From: Limonium bicolor
Taxonomy: Eukaryota > Streptophyta > Magnoliopsida > Caryophyllales > Plumbaginaceae
Length of the DNA: 64,000 bases
Reading direction: 5' to 3'
Assembly (NCBI GenBank): GCA_023374045.1
Contig: CM041776.1
Coordinates: 40,306,171 to 40,370,170, forward strand
The notes below the pieces were generated by a model. That model was not told the origin of the DNA and ran no database searches. It saw nothing but the letters and a program-made list of their open reading frames with translations. This document shows positions 21,791-33,800 of this stretch, in pieces (position 1 is the stretch's first letter; each line of letters starts with the position of its first letter). The translations under genes were made by a program, and so were the position numbers.

Positions 21791-22015
21791 CACGTCCGCA
21801 TGCTGTCCGCTTCCATGTCCGCCTGATAACAGGCGGTTGCAAAGTTGTGTCGCCTCACGTCCGCCCCATAACAGGCGGTTGCAAGATGTCCGCCTCACGT
21901 CCGCCCCATAACAGGCGGTTGCAAGCCTTGATGTCCGCCTCACGTCCGCCCCATAACAGGCGTTGCAAGCCTTGATGTCCGCCTCACGTCCGCCCCATAA
22001 CAGGCGGTTGTAGCT
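21791..22015. repeat. Hairpin-forming tandem repeat in the LTR (about 45 bp unit)
   Basis: Five units contain ACGTCCGCCCCATAACAGGC followed by GGTTGCAAG. The first unit carries the perfect stem-loop CCGCCTG-ATAA-CAGGCGG at 21819-21836. The array recurs in the sister LTR at 63008-63235 and, in shorter form, in the other LTR pair. Confidence 0.85.
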
Positions 22016-22277
22016 TGTGGTCGACTAATTTCTTCAAACTTTGATTGGCTCTAGATTCTTCGTTTGGACTCCGTTTTTCGAGTCGTTTGCGTCTATGCGT
22101 TCGCTCTTCGTCTACTTTACTCCCAGCTTGGTTTCCTCATGTTAAACCACTAAATTTGTGAGATAAACAATAAAACATAAACTAGAGGAAAAAACAACCG
22201 AAGTGGAGAAATGAGCAAGAAAAGTGCTAATTTTATATGAAATACACCTATAAAACATGCTCATTTGGACACTTACA

Positions 22278-22282
22278 ACATT
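22278..22282. other. Target site duplication ACATT (right side)
   Basis: ACATT directly follows the outer LTR end. The same five bases directly precede the LTR starting at 61890. A 5 bp duplication is the norm for Ty3/gypsy integration. Confidence 0.75.
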
Positions 22283-22539
22283 TCCCACACATAAAAACCA
22301 GGATGTTCAGTCAGAATCAGATAATGAATTATATCAATGAAGGCTTAAAAAATCACATAACCTCCCCGTTTTATGATTTGCCCACACATATACAATCAAT
22401 ATTGCACATATCAGAATCTGATAACAATCACAACTCACATAATGCATTCAAAGTGGATATTATTCACATTCACATTCACATTCAAGACTTGCATCCAGTT
22501 TTCATGCTATACACTACAAATAAAAAAAAAAAAACTCAC
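22283..22539 (-). other. Intron of the Transposase_24-type gene, broken by the Athila-like insertion
   Basis: A GT donor lies at 22539-22538 on the minus strand (CTG|GTGAGTTTT). The matching acceptor is not in this contig; TTTTTTGTAG|ACT at about 61814 fits. The plus-strand open frame here (22237-22578) has no domain. Confidence 0.6.
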
Positions 22540-23614
22540 CAGAACTTGATGCTTTATCGAGCGAGAACGCATGCATGAGTAGATAGACCACCGCCAGGTT
22601 GTGATGCTCAGTCCGACGGTTGTGAGAGTTAATCTGCTGATCTTCTTACGCTTCTCATTCGCCCATCGTTGTTCCCAAGCCTGCCAGATTTCATCGTTGA
22701 CTTTTACTCATTCTCTTAGCCTCATCTTATAGAGGTGTCTGAATATCGTTTTTGCCCAAGGCGCAAATATCTCATCGACAACACTCTCAAGGGCAAGATA
22801 CCAACGGAAGCGTACTTCTGCATAAATTAGTAAGTAAGCACCAACATATACAAAAAAAGAAGTTAAATATCAAGAATGGTTAACATACCTTGAATTCATT
22901 GAAAATAGAATCTATGACCATCCTGGCCCAAACCCTCCCAATTATAACCCTCTGGAAACCACTCGTCTCAAAGCAAGGAAGAGGAAAAGAAAGACGAGCA
23001 CAACTGTTGCAGGTAGTAGCTCCCTATAATTATATAATGCGTCACAAATTGACAATTAGCATATATATATTTAAAACAAAGTTTATTGAGAATTGTTTTT
23101 TACTTACATACTACTTACCTGTTAGAGATAGTAATGACCACGCGGGGATCAACACCACCACCGTGTGAAGCGTGTGAAGCCTCTTAGTTGTGCGGTGCTT
23201 CGTCAGATGGTGGTGAATCATCATGTAGTGGAGGAGTCTGATGTGAAGGAGTAGACTGATATGGAGGAGTAGGCTGAGGTGGAGGAGTAGGCTGCCGTGG
23301 AGGTGGAGGAGTAGACTGTCGGCGTAGAGGTAGAGATATAGATCGATGTCTCTCAACAGACGGCTGTGAATCTGGGACAATCGAAGAATGGTGTGGGTGA
23401 GAGTCGAAATAAGGGGTCCCCATGGGTGCTCGTCCTGACAAGGAGTGCGAAGGGGGCGGATGTGTAGAACCCAACGGGGATTCATGACCGGAACCATCCA
23501 CATGATCAGCTGCAGCCTGCTGAGAATCACCTGGGGAGTAGAAGTGCTGGCCCTGCTTCTGCTTCGACCAAATGACCACCCAGATTTAAAAAAACTTCTA
23601 CCACCTGCCATCAC
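22540..23614 (-). pseudogene. Transposase_24 (TNPA-type) CACTA protein, N-terminal half
   Basis: The first exon, read in the frame of 23579-23184, is a low-complexity Pro/Ser/His-rich segment typical of the N-terminus of these proteins. A middle segment lies near 23035-22890. The conserved part at about 22815-22560 contains VVDEIFAPWAKTIFRHLYKM and EIWQAWEQRWANEKRKK, matching the Transposase_24 core, with an in-frame TGA between them. TNPA-type proteins bind the subterminal repeats and assist TNP2. The protein lacks its C-terminal half here; that half is found at 61040-61813. Confidence 0.65.
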
Positions 23615-23751
23615 TATGAAAACCCATGCATGACAAACATCACATTAAACACTTAGTACAATAAATATTTTTATACACTAATTAAAAAACAAATGAAATC
23701 AATAATATATTGTTGTTGCATAGTAGCTGTATGTAAGTTTACTTTTTAAAT

Positions 23752-24345
23752 TTATGTATCTGTTATGTCTACTAAATCAAATGTTTCTTCATCATCGACC
23801 AAAGGTGATAAAACCACATGATCTACGGTTTCATCTTGCAGTGGCTGAACCTCCTCATCAACTGTTGATGAGTCGGGTATGTTCAAAGTGCTTCTCGCTT
23901 TCACTTTAGAGACAGCCCACCAATCTTTCCTATCCATCTTCTTTGATGGGTTGAACGGCTTGATCAGCTAGCACAAATGGCTCATACTTGTCAAATTTTC
24001 TTGTGTGATTAATGTCAACCAGCTTATATCGAGGATGTACTTGTACTCCTCTCTTTTCTGGGTCAAACCAATGACAATTAAACATTACAATCTTCTTCAC
24101 AGGTAATGCGGGATACTCTAATTCGATGAACTCTTTCAGCACCCCGTAATAATCATACTCTGAGTCACCATAGTTTATCCCAGATATGCAAACACCACAG
24201 TTGTACGTTGTACGGTCTTCTGAGTAAGACTTTTTGTGGAATTTGTACCCATTCACATAGAAACCAGAGTAGGAGGTTGCCACATGCAACGGGCCTTGGG
24301 CCAAGCTACAAACGAATTCGTTTGGCGTGGTAACATCGTTTGACT
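23752..24345 (-). pseudogene. C-terminal DUF4216 part of the TNP2-type transposase
   Basis: The exon starts after TTTACAG at about 24345 and reads VATSYSGFYVNGYKFHKKSY, then TYNCGVCISG, YYGVLKEFIELEYPALPVKK and VMFNCHWFDP. This is the DUF4216 domain that follows DUF4218 in plant TNP2 proteins. A frame change near 23965 leads to MDRKDWWAVSKVKAR, which belongs to the same domain in intact relatives. The acidic tail (VDEEVQPLQDE, LVDDEETFDLVDI) closes the protein at 23752. Confidence 0.7.
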
Positions 24346-24618
24346 GTAATTTACAAAAAATAATATCTTAATACAATATTTTGTATTGACCTTTATGTAT
24401 ACATATAATTATTTGTGTATATAGTCACTCACATATGATCAGAACCATAAGGGAAAATCTGTTTCCATCTTAAGGTTGATTGTCTCATCCATTAATGTTG
24501 GTTCTACTTGTCGTAGTTGTCGCTCGTACATTCTACAACAAAAGATTTAAACTGAATTGTGAACACACTATTGAATTATACGTATGAACGATGAATATAA
24601 CTAATATTGGTATATATC

Positions 24619-27190
24619 TTACTCAAAATAAGGCTCCATTTCTGCACAATTTCGTAGAATGTACGATTGAGCGGCATCTAACTCACGAGCTGTCAACATT
24701 CTTCTTGTTCCTTTGCCAATCGGTTTACCCATTGTTTTAAAAACAGATAATCTTTCTGGGTTGTCATCAACATCCTCTACAATTGTTTTGAACCTTTTCA
24801 GTTTCCCCAAGTACCTATATATATATATAAACCAGTTACACCAATGAGTTACATATCACAAAAGTACAACATGTAGTACGTGCATTATTAAAACTTGTAT
24901 AGAATGTACCTCTCAAACGGATACATCCACCTGTACTGCACAGGTCCACATAAACTTGCTTCAAAGGCGAGATGAAGAGGGAGATGTTCCATTGAGTCAA
25001 AAAAGCTTGGTGGGAAATTTTTTTCCAATTTGCAATTATTTCTGGAATTTGACAGTTTAACCTTTGTATATTCGACTCTGAAAGCAACGTGCATGTCAAC
25101 TCCTTGAAAAATAGGCACAGTTCGGTAATTGGCTCCCACACCTTTTGATCAAGAAGCTGTCGAAAAGCTATGGGCATCAACCTTTGCAAGAAAACATGAC
25201 AGTCATGACTTTTCATCCCAAACATTTTTCTGTTGGCCATGTCAACACACCTCCCAATGTTAGAAGCAAATCCATCTGGGAACTTTAAATTTTTCACCCA
25301 TTCACACAAGATTTGAATACTATCTCTGTCCATGACATATTTTGCCTTAGGAATTGTGTTAGAACTCAAATCCGGTGCCAACTCAGGACGGTTGCAATAA
25401 TCGTTCAACTCTTGCCTCGAGTTAAATGTGTCTTTCGTCTTGTCCTTCACATTTACAACTGTGTTGAATATGTTTTCAAAAACATTTTTTTCACTGTGCA
25501 TCACATCTATAATATGTCTGGTCAATAAATCTTTCCAATACGGTAGATCCCAAAAGATACTTCTTTTACTCCATCCACAAGTTTTAGCAATTTGAACATT
25601 TACTTCAGCCGAACCAATCTCAGTGACCTTCATTAAACCCATCCGATTCAACTCTTCAAGTATTTCGTCACCAGTTTTGAAATGTGGGGCAACCTTGGTC
25701 TCTCTGTGCCCTTTACGGAAAGACTTTTTATCATTACGAAACTTGTGGTCTGGAGGAAGAAACTTTCTGGAGTTGTCAAACCACGACTGCTTCTTACTAC
25801 AACGCAATGTGAATGCGTCACTGTCTTCCATGCAATGTGGGCACTCCAATCTACCAGTAGTGCTCCAACCTGATAGCATTGCATACGCAGGAAAGTCGTT
25901 TATGGTCCATATCAATGCAGCTCTCATTTGAAAATTTTTCTTTCTGGACACATCATATGTTGTGACTCCAGCCCACAACTCTTGCAACTCAGCTATAAGA
26001 GGTTGTAAAAACACATCAATCTTTCCTTTAGGATTTTTAGGGCCAGGAACAAGTACTGTAAGAAAGAAGAACTCATCTTTCATACACATCTCAGGCGGTA
26101 AATTATATGGTGTAATTACAACTGGCCAGCAAGAGTACTGTCTTCCAGAAGCCGTAAATGGTTGGAAACCATCAGTACATAACCCAAGTCTGACATTCCT
26201 AGACTCCGAAGCAAAAGTAGCATGAATCTGGTCAAAGTGTTTCCATGCTTTTGAGTCGGAGGGGTGACACATGTTGTCATCTTCCATTTTGTGTTCTGCG
26301 TGCCATCTTATATCGGTAGCCGTTGCAGGAGAAGCGTAAAGCCTTTTCAGCCTTGGAATGAGAGGGAAGTACTGCATCTTCTTGAAAGGTACCTTACTTT
26401 TTCTCCTTTTTATCCCCTCTTTGATGGGCTTGTATCTGGGATGAGTGCAAAACTTGCATACATCCAGATCTTTATCTTCTCCCCAGAAAATCATACATAG
26501 TTCGGAACAACAATCGATTTCTTCATAAGGTAACCCAAGACCACGTATGATTTTCTTTGCTTCGTAGAAGTTTTTTGGAATGTCAGTGTTTTCTGGACGG
26601 AGCTCGCAGTAGGTTTTGCAAACTCGATCAATCAATGCCTGAGGTGCTTGGTAGTCATTCTTAATGGACATTAATTCAGTGGCGATAGATAGTACACTAT
26701 GATGCGTGCCACTGAATAACTTTCTTTTAGCATGTTCCATCAACTCAAAAAAAAATTTAGCCTCAGGATTTGGAGTATCCTCTTCAACCTCCTCCATAAA
26801 ATTAAATGTATCCCCGAATTCTTCTGGAACCTCACCAACAGAATGTGCAATCATTTGCTCTAACATTTCAACATGTGGAACCTCATTAGGCGTAGTGCTG
26901 CTCGAGGTAGCTGGTACGGGTGTGTTATCTTCTCCATGGAATATCCAATCAAAGTAACCGTACATAAAACCTTTCTGTGCTAAATGAACCTTAACGACAT
27001 CAGGCTTGAAATACTGTCTGTTTCTACACCTTGTCATGTCGCAAGGGCACTTAATTTTACCATCTTCCATACATTCAGGGTGTTGTAGTGCAAAAGCGAC
27101 AAACTCTTCCATCTTCCTCAGCCATTCGGCAGAGATTCTACCTCTCTCAAAGGTTCTCTCATCGTACATCCACAATCTATCGGGTCTCAT
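24619..27190 (-). pseudogene. TNP2-type CACTA transposase, frameshifted
   Basis: The start is placed at MRPDRLWMYD (27190), the usual beginning of TNP2. The few upstream residues are probably not coding. Residues 1-90 form the Transpos_assoc domain with the CPCDMTRCRNRQY Cys cluster. Residues about 215-560 form the Transposase_21 (DDE-type) domain: DIRWHAEHKMEDD, LGLCTDGFQPF, WPVVITPYNLPPEMCMK and WTINDFPAYAMLSGWST. Then come DLPYWKDLLTRHIIDVMHSE and the DUF4218 region. Near 25040 a one-base shift moves the frame: CKLEKNFPPSFFDSMEHLPL and VQYRWMYPFER continue in another frame. An intron (about 24907-24812) leads to LGKLKRFKTIVED. It is inactive as written. Confidence 0.8.
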
Positions 27191-27205
27191 ACCTATACTA
27201 ATCAA

Positions 27206-28824
27206 ACACTACTTTAGTTAAAACAATTAAAAATTTTAAAAAATTCGGCATAGTCTCCCCTATTTTTTTACTTTTCCGCTTATTTCTAAGCATCCCACAA
27301 GGACAATTCACAAATACCAGAAGTTATCAACAGAACCCCACAGATTGTCCACACAATATCTATAGCAGCATACAGATCCAACCACTTGATTCATTGACGC
27401 AAATTAAGTAACTAACAAAACACACACACAAAATGTATATATTAAAAATATAAAGGTATGATTAAACTCAAATGGTACTATCGACTAATGGTATTCTCTA
27501 AGGTGTCATTTGGATGGTAGTAATTAAAAACTCAAGTTGTTATCACCACCAAAAGATATCAAAAGGGGGAAAATAATCAAAAAATGACAAGAAAATAAAA
27601 AAAGGACTATTTACAACAACATATTCCCAATCCATCCCCACTAATAGTAATAAACTTCAGTTGTTGGATCTGTAAAGAACAACCATCAATATGTAATTTA
27701 AGTTCAAAATTTTCAATAAATAACTAGTTACACCTTGACCCATTTTGAATATTGTGTTTCTTTAAAGAAAGAAAATATGGTGCTTTAGTTTAGTAATATG
27801 TTGTCGGAAAAAAAACCATTGAAACAAGAACAACCATCAATACGTAAGAGTATCGGTTCCAGACCCTTATTATGTATTATGTTTATAATTTGAATACACT
27901 TCTCGACGATATAATCAATTATGTTATTTTTGAAAACAGTTTCTCTTTTTAAGTGGATTTGGGCACAAGATAATGTGGGTTGTTTTGTTATCTCAAATAC
28001 TAAATCGATTTGTAATTCAAGTTTAAAATTTTCTGAAAAAAAATAAGTAATACAATAAAGAGAGGGTCTATTATTAAAATGTCACTCAAATACAACTATT
28101 TTCTAATTGGGCACAAGATAATGTGGGTTGTTTTGTTATCCCGCATTCCTTAATTTTTAATCTCTTCTAAGTATTTTTTTACTAATTCTATTTTATTTAT
28201 TTTTTTACCCAAACATCGAAATCAGATTCATACTTGAAAACAACAAAATCTTTTGAAAAATTCACTTTTTAACAAATTGATTTGGTTTTTCAACTCATTA
28301 TTAAATTCACTTAGAAAATATTTCATTCAAAAATTATGTTTTCACTCCCAAAAACATATCTCCTGAAAAAAAACTCAAAAGCTTGGGAGGTCAGCCATCA
28401 CCCAAATCAGAATCAAAGGAAGAGCTAGATGATCGCGACGAAAGAGGTGACACTACTAAGAGCTTAATTCAGGTAAGAGGTCTATAAAATTTTGAACCTA
28501 CAATCTCGATAATTAGATTCCAATAGTTAATTAGGTTAAAAAACATTTCACCTTTTTTGCTTAGTGTTATTTCTGCTTTAACTTTTATTTTGATTTTTCT
28601 CTCTTAATCCTAAGTGAAAACCTTAACTTTCGGCTGCCACATAAACCTAATATGTTTGTGGTCTCAAACCCATAGTTCTAGGTCATAGAAAAAAGTCAAA
28701 ATTGACAAACACTCTAAATTTTAATCCCTAATCCAAGTTAGCTAATCAATAATTTATTTAACTCTCAAAATAAGTTAAAAAGTATAAAAATCAGAAGCTA
28801 CCTCAATGTAAAAGAAGAAAGGCA
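27206..28824. other. Intergenic stretch with a 34-bp direct repeat
   Basis: AT-rich, no gene seen. A 34 bp sequence containing GGGCACAAGATAATGTGGGT is repeated exactly at 27959-27992 and 28107-28140. It should contain the lost 5' end of the CACTA element, which I could not locate. Confidence 0.5.
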
Positions 28825-28834
28825 TAATTAATTT

Positions 28835-30212
28835 GAAAATTCACAATATATCTCTAAAAACATTCGTAATTCATAATATACCCTTTTTCAAACGTTCACA
28901 ATATACCCTTAAAAATTTTCGAAATTCACATAATACCCTTAAGCCATGAACTAAGCTTGAATAATGATTATTTTACCCCTGTCATTATAGGTCATGTTTC
29001 AAGTTCACAATATGTCACTTTTATTTTATTCACGGGATTTAATGAAATTTAACAAAAAAATATTAAAATAATTTAAAATAAAAATATTTAAAATTATAAA
29101 AAAATAAAAAACATATATAGAGTTGGAATATAATTAAAAAAAATTAAATATTAAATATACAAAAAACTCAAATACATTAATGATTAAATATTATATAATA
29201 AATCTATATACAAGCTTATAAGCAAAACTAATCCAATATAAAATGAGAGGATATTAGTAATATATATATATATATATATATATGTTAGCTTAAATTAAAT
29301 AATATATTGGCCAAAAATTGTAAATATATATATAAATGTACATATATATTATTTAAAAAAAATTGAAAAGAGTACTAAATTATAAAAGTACAATATATTG
29401 TTTTGAATTTATTCCTTTCATAAAATAAGTACAAAAATTATTGTCAAATTTTAAAAATTCTTTTTGTATTATTCTCTAAGCTCATCGAGTAGTTAATTTA
29501 AAGTAAAAACCCAAACTGAGGAATGAAGAAAAAAATTACACATCCAATAAATATTCCAAATTTATATATTTTAAGTAAAAATTTCACCTTGTAAATAAAA
29601 TAGTACTATTTTAAAATATACCAAGATAGTACGATCAGAATGAAAAGAGGACAAAATTTTCAATTTTTTTATAATGCTTTATATAATTATTTAATGAAAT
29701 TTGTAAATTTTAATAATATATTATATTTTTATAGTTTAGAATCTTATTTAATTGTATATTATATATTAATATTTTTATATACTTTTTTTATATATCAACT
29801 AGTTTACATTTTTATTTATTTTGTTAATATATATGGTATTAATTTATATATTGTGAATTATAATTACTAATGTGGTATCTTTTGAAATAAACTAACATCT
29901 ATTTAAAAAATTATTTCAATTTTATAATTTGTTTGAAGTTTTGTGTATATTTAATATTGAATAATTATTAAGTTTGTTTCGATTTTATATATTTTTTTGT
30001 TATTTATTACAATTTTATTAATTTTTTAATTATATTTTAAAATTATTTACAAAATAATTTTTTAAAATGCCCCTGAATACAAAAGGGCATACTGTGAACT
30101 TGTAATATGATCTTCAATATCAGCGGTAAAATAGTCACTATTTAAGATCCTTTCACGGATTAGGGGTATATTGTGAATTATGAATTTTTAAAGAGGTATA
30201 TTGTGAATTTTC
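28835..30212. mobile_element. Non-autonomous Mutator-like TIR element (about 1.38 kb)
   Basis: The terminal inverted repeats (about 28835-28885 and 30160-30212) share GAAAATTCACAATATA...ATAATATACCC in inverse orientation. A second inner layer (TTCACAATATACCCTTA; GGGCATACTGTGAACTTG) extends the similarity. TAATTAATTT flanks the element at 28825-28834 and 30214-30223, a 9-10 bp duplication as in Mutator-like elements. The interior is very AT-rich, includes a (TA)n run near 29264-29283, and encodes nothing convincing. Confidence 0.7.
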
Positions 30213-30799
30213 CTAATTAATTTAAACGTTAATTATTTGTAAGGGATAAAGGAGCTTTGATATATAGGCAATGGAAGTTTTTGAACCTTGAAAACCTCAT
30301 TCCGGGATCCCGAACATAAATCCCTAATTTTTTTTTCTAGTTGAATAGTTTATAATATATAGAACTTCGTGTGACTCAATAGGTTCTTAACTTGAACTAA
30401 AATTTTTAAGCTATGCACTTATTTTAATGACGGATCTAAAACATATAAAGTTATCCTAATACATTTAATTAGGTTCAAAAGCAGGGCTCAACAAGCACAT
30501 AGAGTGGGGGGATTTTGAAGTGCAAGGCAAAAATACCACGTTGTCAAATTTGGGTAAAGCTGAGATAGGGGACAACACGACAGATCCTTAATTAAATGCC
30601 TGAATGATATCTTTGACGAGAAACATATTCGGTGCTATAATATATTTTGGAATCACAAATGTGGAAAATTCACAGCCTTTTTATCACACAAATTAAAGTG
30701 AATTTTGACTTTAATTAGCTAGAGCCCGGCCGGTAGCTATCTACACGTGCATTTATTTCTATTAATAGGTACGCTCGTACCTCGTGCAAAATACGCTCA

Positions 30800-30806
30800 T
30801 ATATAG
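30800..30806 (+). promoter_or_regulatory. Probable TATA box of the GDSL gene
   Basis: TATATAG lies 70 bp upstream of the start codon, so transcription would start near 30830 with a short leader. Confidence 0.5.
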
Positions 30807-30869
30807 TAATAAGATTCACACACAACTGCCACCGGAGTCACATATTCCACCATTAATACCACTTAAGCT

Positions 30870-33800
30870 ATGGGAAGTCGAACAGTTATATTTGTTACAC
30901 TAGTATCGTTATGGAGCTCAAGATGGGTTCAAGCTTCTGGTTCCCAACTGGTTCCATACTTCTTCTGTTTTGGTGACTCAATTTCTGATGTAGGCACTAA
31001 CAGTGATCGGCTTACCCTGTTCAGAGCTGATTACCTACCATACGGTATTGACTTCAAAGGTGGGATACCCACTGGTAGGTTTAGCAACGGCCGACTTTAT
31101 GTTGATTTCTTATGTAAGTCAGCTTCCCATCAATGCAATCTATCTTTTTGTCCAATATATGTTTCCGTTACAGATACATCAGTTTATACTTAATTGGATT
31201 GTTGGGTTTCCTTGCTCATATACATATCTGCTGTGCTATTGTAGTTATACGTATCTTACAATTTCCTAAATCAGCGGGATCAAACAGTCATGGCAGATTA
31301 ATTTGTAGTGAAGTGTGCTTTTAACTCAATAGATATGTGCCTTTGGAGACCCTACCGCCAATACTTGTCAAAAAAATTTAATTTTCGTTTCATTTTAAAC
31401 TATAAAATTAATCATTCCAAACTTTGCTTGTATATATATCTCGTTTCTTACGTGATTTTTTTTTATGAGTATGGCTTCGGCCATTTTATTAAAAAAATCC
31501 TGTAGGGCTAGACGGGTGGGCTAAAACGAGCTTATTAAAGCCTTGTTTAGAAAAAAACGAGAGGGAAAAATCATAGAGAATAAAAAAGAGTACCTATAGT
31601 AAAGTACCCAAATATCATTACCAAGAGCCCAAACAAAATAACAGAGAACACTAGAAAAGAAAAAGTTTGTGTGTGTGTGGGACATAAAACAAAGAACACA
31701 ATAACAAAATTAAAACAATAAGTCAAAACAATATTTAATTTAAATTAGAGAGTAGGAGGAAAAGTCAATCATGTTGAAAGACTCCGAAACAAATAGAGAT
31801 CCGGTCACCACATGTTGTCCAGTTAGGTGAGACTTGGTTAGTATGCCCTTGTGGTAAATTTGGGCCTTAGTGCCCCTAATTTTTTTTAAAAAAAAGGTGA
31901 GACTTGGTCGAAAACCATTCTATTCGTCATGTATCAAATTTCATTAAGGCCAAAACAAGAAGGTGGAGAGCCAAAGGTTTTGCACGCGCTTGTCAAAGTG
32001 GACACAGATTTGTTCAAGGAAATTTGAGATGGTGGCAGAAAAAAATCAAGGAAATACCCCACTAGCTTCAAACAATGTTCCACATGATTCAAGTTACCGT
32101 ACAATGTAGGAAAAAATGATCTATGGATTACGATGATCGAATATAGAGAGGGCAACGACCTATTGTCAATATGTTGCAACCAAAAAAACTTCATCTTGGT
32201 GTTTAAGGAGCCGTGAGTGAGTAGCGAGGTGAGGAAGAGAATGCGCACGGTGGGGCCAGTTTTGAGTGAGGGGTCTCTTGCCAAGAGAGAGAATGAGTAA
32301 TCCCACTTTTAATCATAGTGGAATAAACAAACTGCTGGAAAAGATACCGTCAATGTTACTTTACCATAAGAGAATGTCGCTTTCTTCACGTGGGACTGGT
32401 GTAGGGGCCGCATTTAGGTTCCCAAAGAGAGAGTCAACTAGTTGTGATTAGAGGTCATTATTCGGGTAGGTGGACCGGGGTAGAGAGAATTTTTAGGCCA
32501 GTTGGGCTGGTTAACCTATTCGGGCCCAGCTTTTGTATTTTTCACGTCAGATTAGGCCTAGTTTGATCCAGCTGTACTAGTGCCCGTCCCGCCTATCTAG
32601 CTTTTTTTATTATATAAAACTAATTTAAAATTATATTTTATTAATTTAATTTAATGTATATAATATATATAATTTATATAGTATATTTATTTTCAATATG
32701 TATTATATAAAATTTATTTAATATATATTTTATTATTTTAAAAAGAATAATAATTAATATAAAAATCAGGCGACACTGAGCTTGTCCTTAGGCTTAGAAA
32801 TGTGCCACGACCCATATTTTTTTCAAGGCTGCTTTTTTTGTCTAGGCCCACCCAAAAACCCAATTGGCCCGGGCCTGTTGAAATTTTTCTTGGCCGGGTT
32901 GGGTCTGAATACCAGGCAGGGCACATTATGATCACTTCTAGCTGTCATTCATAGACAAAAAGTTTGCCAACAAAAGTTCCATAGCCACTAGTACCCATCC
33001 TACACTCAAACTTCAAACACTTTTGCAAGCTTCTAATCTGATATGGAGTAGAGTCTAGGGAATGCTAGACATAGAGGCTTGTGATCGATCCAAGGGAGAT
33101 ACCAGTATTGAACCTTCTCACCATTTCTCCTTAACCATTGGAAGTTGTCACACAAGGTGGAGGCTAGGCGGTTGCTCCATCCTCTTAGTGAGACAATGTT
33201 CTTTCAAGGCTTTTTGGGGTTATCATGCCAAAAATTATCATAAAGAGGGAGAGAGAGAGGGACACCATACACGGAGCCCATGACCTTTTTCTATAGAGAG
33301 TCGCTTGCCTTATGGTATATCCATCACCATTTGAAAACACGCTCTACATTTCTGGTTTCATGGTTAGATACACCCATACCACCTTGAACTCTTGGTTTAG
33401 CAAGCTTATCCAAGAAACTAGGGGTGTGCCTCCAATGCTACCATTTGCTCACATTAGAAATCGTTGAAGTTTATTTATCTGATGGATGATATTCTTTGGA
33501 ATTTTAATAAGGCTCATGTAGTAGATAGGATGAATTTCTAGGACTTCCTTGATTAGCACTCTAGCACAAGAAAGTGAGTTTGCCTTCCAGATGCTTAACG
33601 CATGTTTAGTTTTCTTTACTACCGAATCCGACGTCTTTAGAAGCTTGCGGTTAGCCCCCAAAGGACACTCTAAGTAAGTGGAGGCTATGGAGGAGATATG
33701 TCATTCGAAGATTGCTTCAATCACACCTATTAAAGCAGAAGGCATGAAGAGTGGATAAGTAGTTGTTTCATCCAGTTTACCTCAAGTCTTGACATATCTG

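Larger units (their letters stand above)
16889..22277 (-). mobile_element. Athila-like Ty3/gypsy retrotransposon, 5' part (5' LTR to reverse transcriptase)
   Basis: Read on the minus strand: LTR (22277-20680), tRNA-Asp primer site (20676-20659), repeat-rich leader, gag with a CCHC knuckle, protease, and the beginning of the reverse transcriptase, which is lost in the gap at 16889. Integrase, the 3' part and the 3' LTR are missing here. An LTR of the same subfamily at 61890-63500, flanked by the same five bases, is probably the other end. Several frameshifts make it inactive as written, although indel sequencing errors may account for some of them. Confidence 0.8.
20680..22277 (-). repeat. 5' LTR of the Athila-like element (about 1.6 kb)
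   Basis: It is the same subfamily as 61890-63500 and a more distant relative of 48469-50041 and 52419-54001. On the plus strand it begins TGCAGACG and ends GGACACTTACA. Differences from 61890-63500 are largely one- or two-base indels. The target duplication ACATT follows at 22278-22282. Confidence 0.85.
22283..27205 (-). mobile_element. CACTA (En/Spm) transposon, TNP2 side and N-terminal half of Transposase_24
   Basis: On the minus strand: TNP2-type transposase (27190-24619), its DUF4216 tail (24345-23752), then the first exons of a Transposase_24/TNPA-type gene (23614-22540). The element is broken at 22282 by the Athila-like insertion. The remaining half of Transposase_24 and a CACTA terminus are found at 60512-61889. 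No CACTA terminus was found right of 27205, so that end is lost or too diverged. Confidence 0.8.

Noticed and set aside
21791..22015. CRISPR-like array
   Set aside because: The units are contiguous tandem repeats without unique spacers, inside a plant LTR.
28449..28460. CACTACTAAG as the missing CACTA terminus
   Set aside because: It is in the wrong orientation for the right end of a minus-strand element and has no subterminal motifs next to it.
29640..29870. 76-residue hydrophobic frame
   Set aside because: It arises from extremely AT-rich sequence inside a non-coding TIR element.
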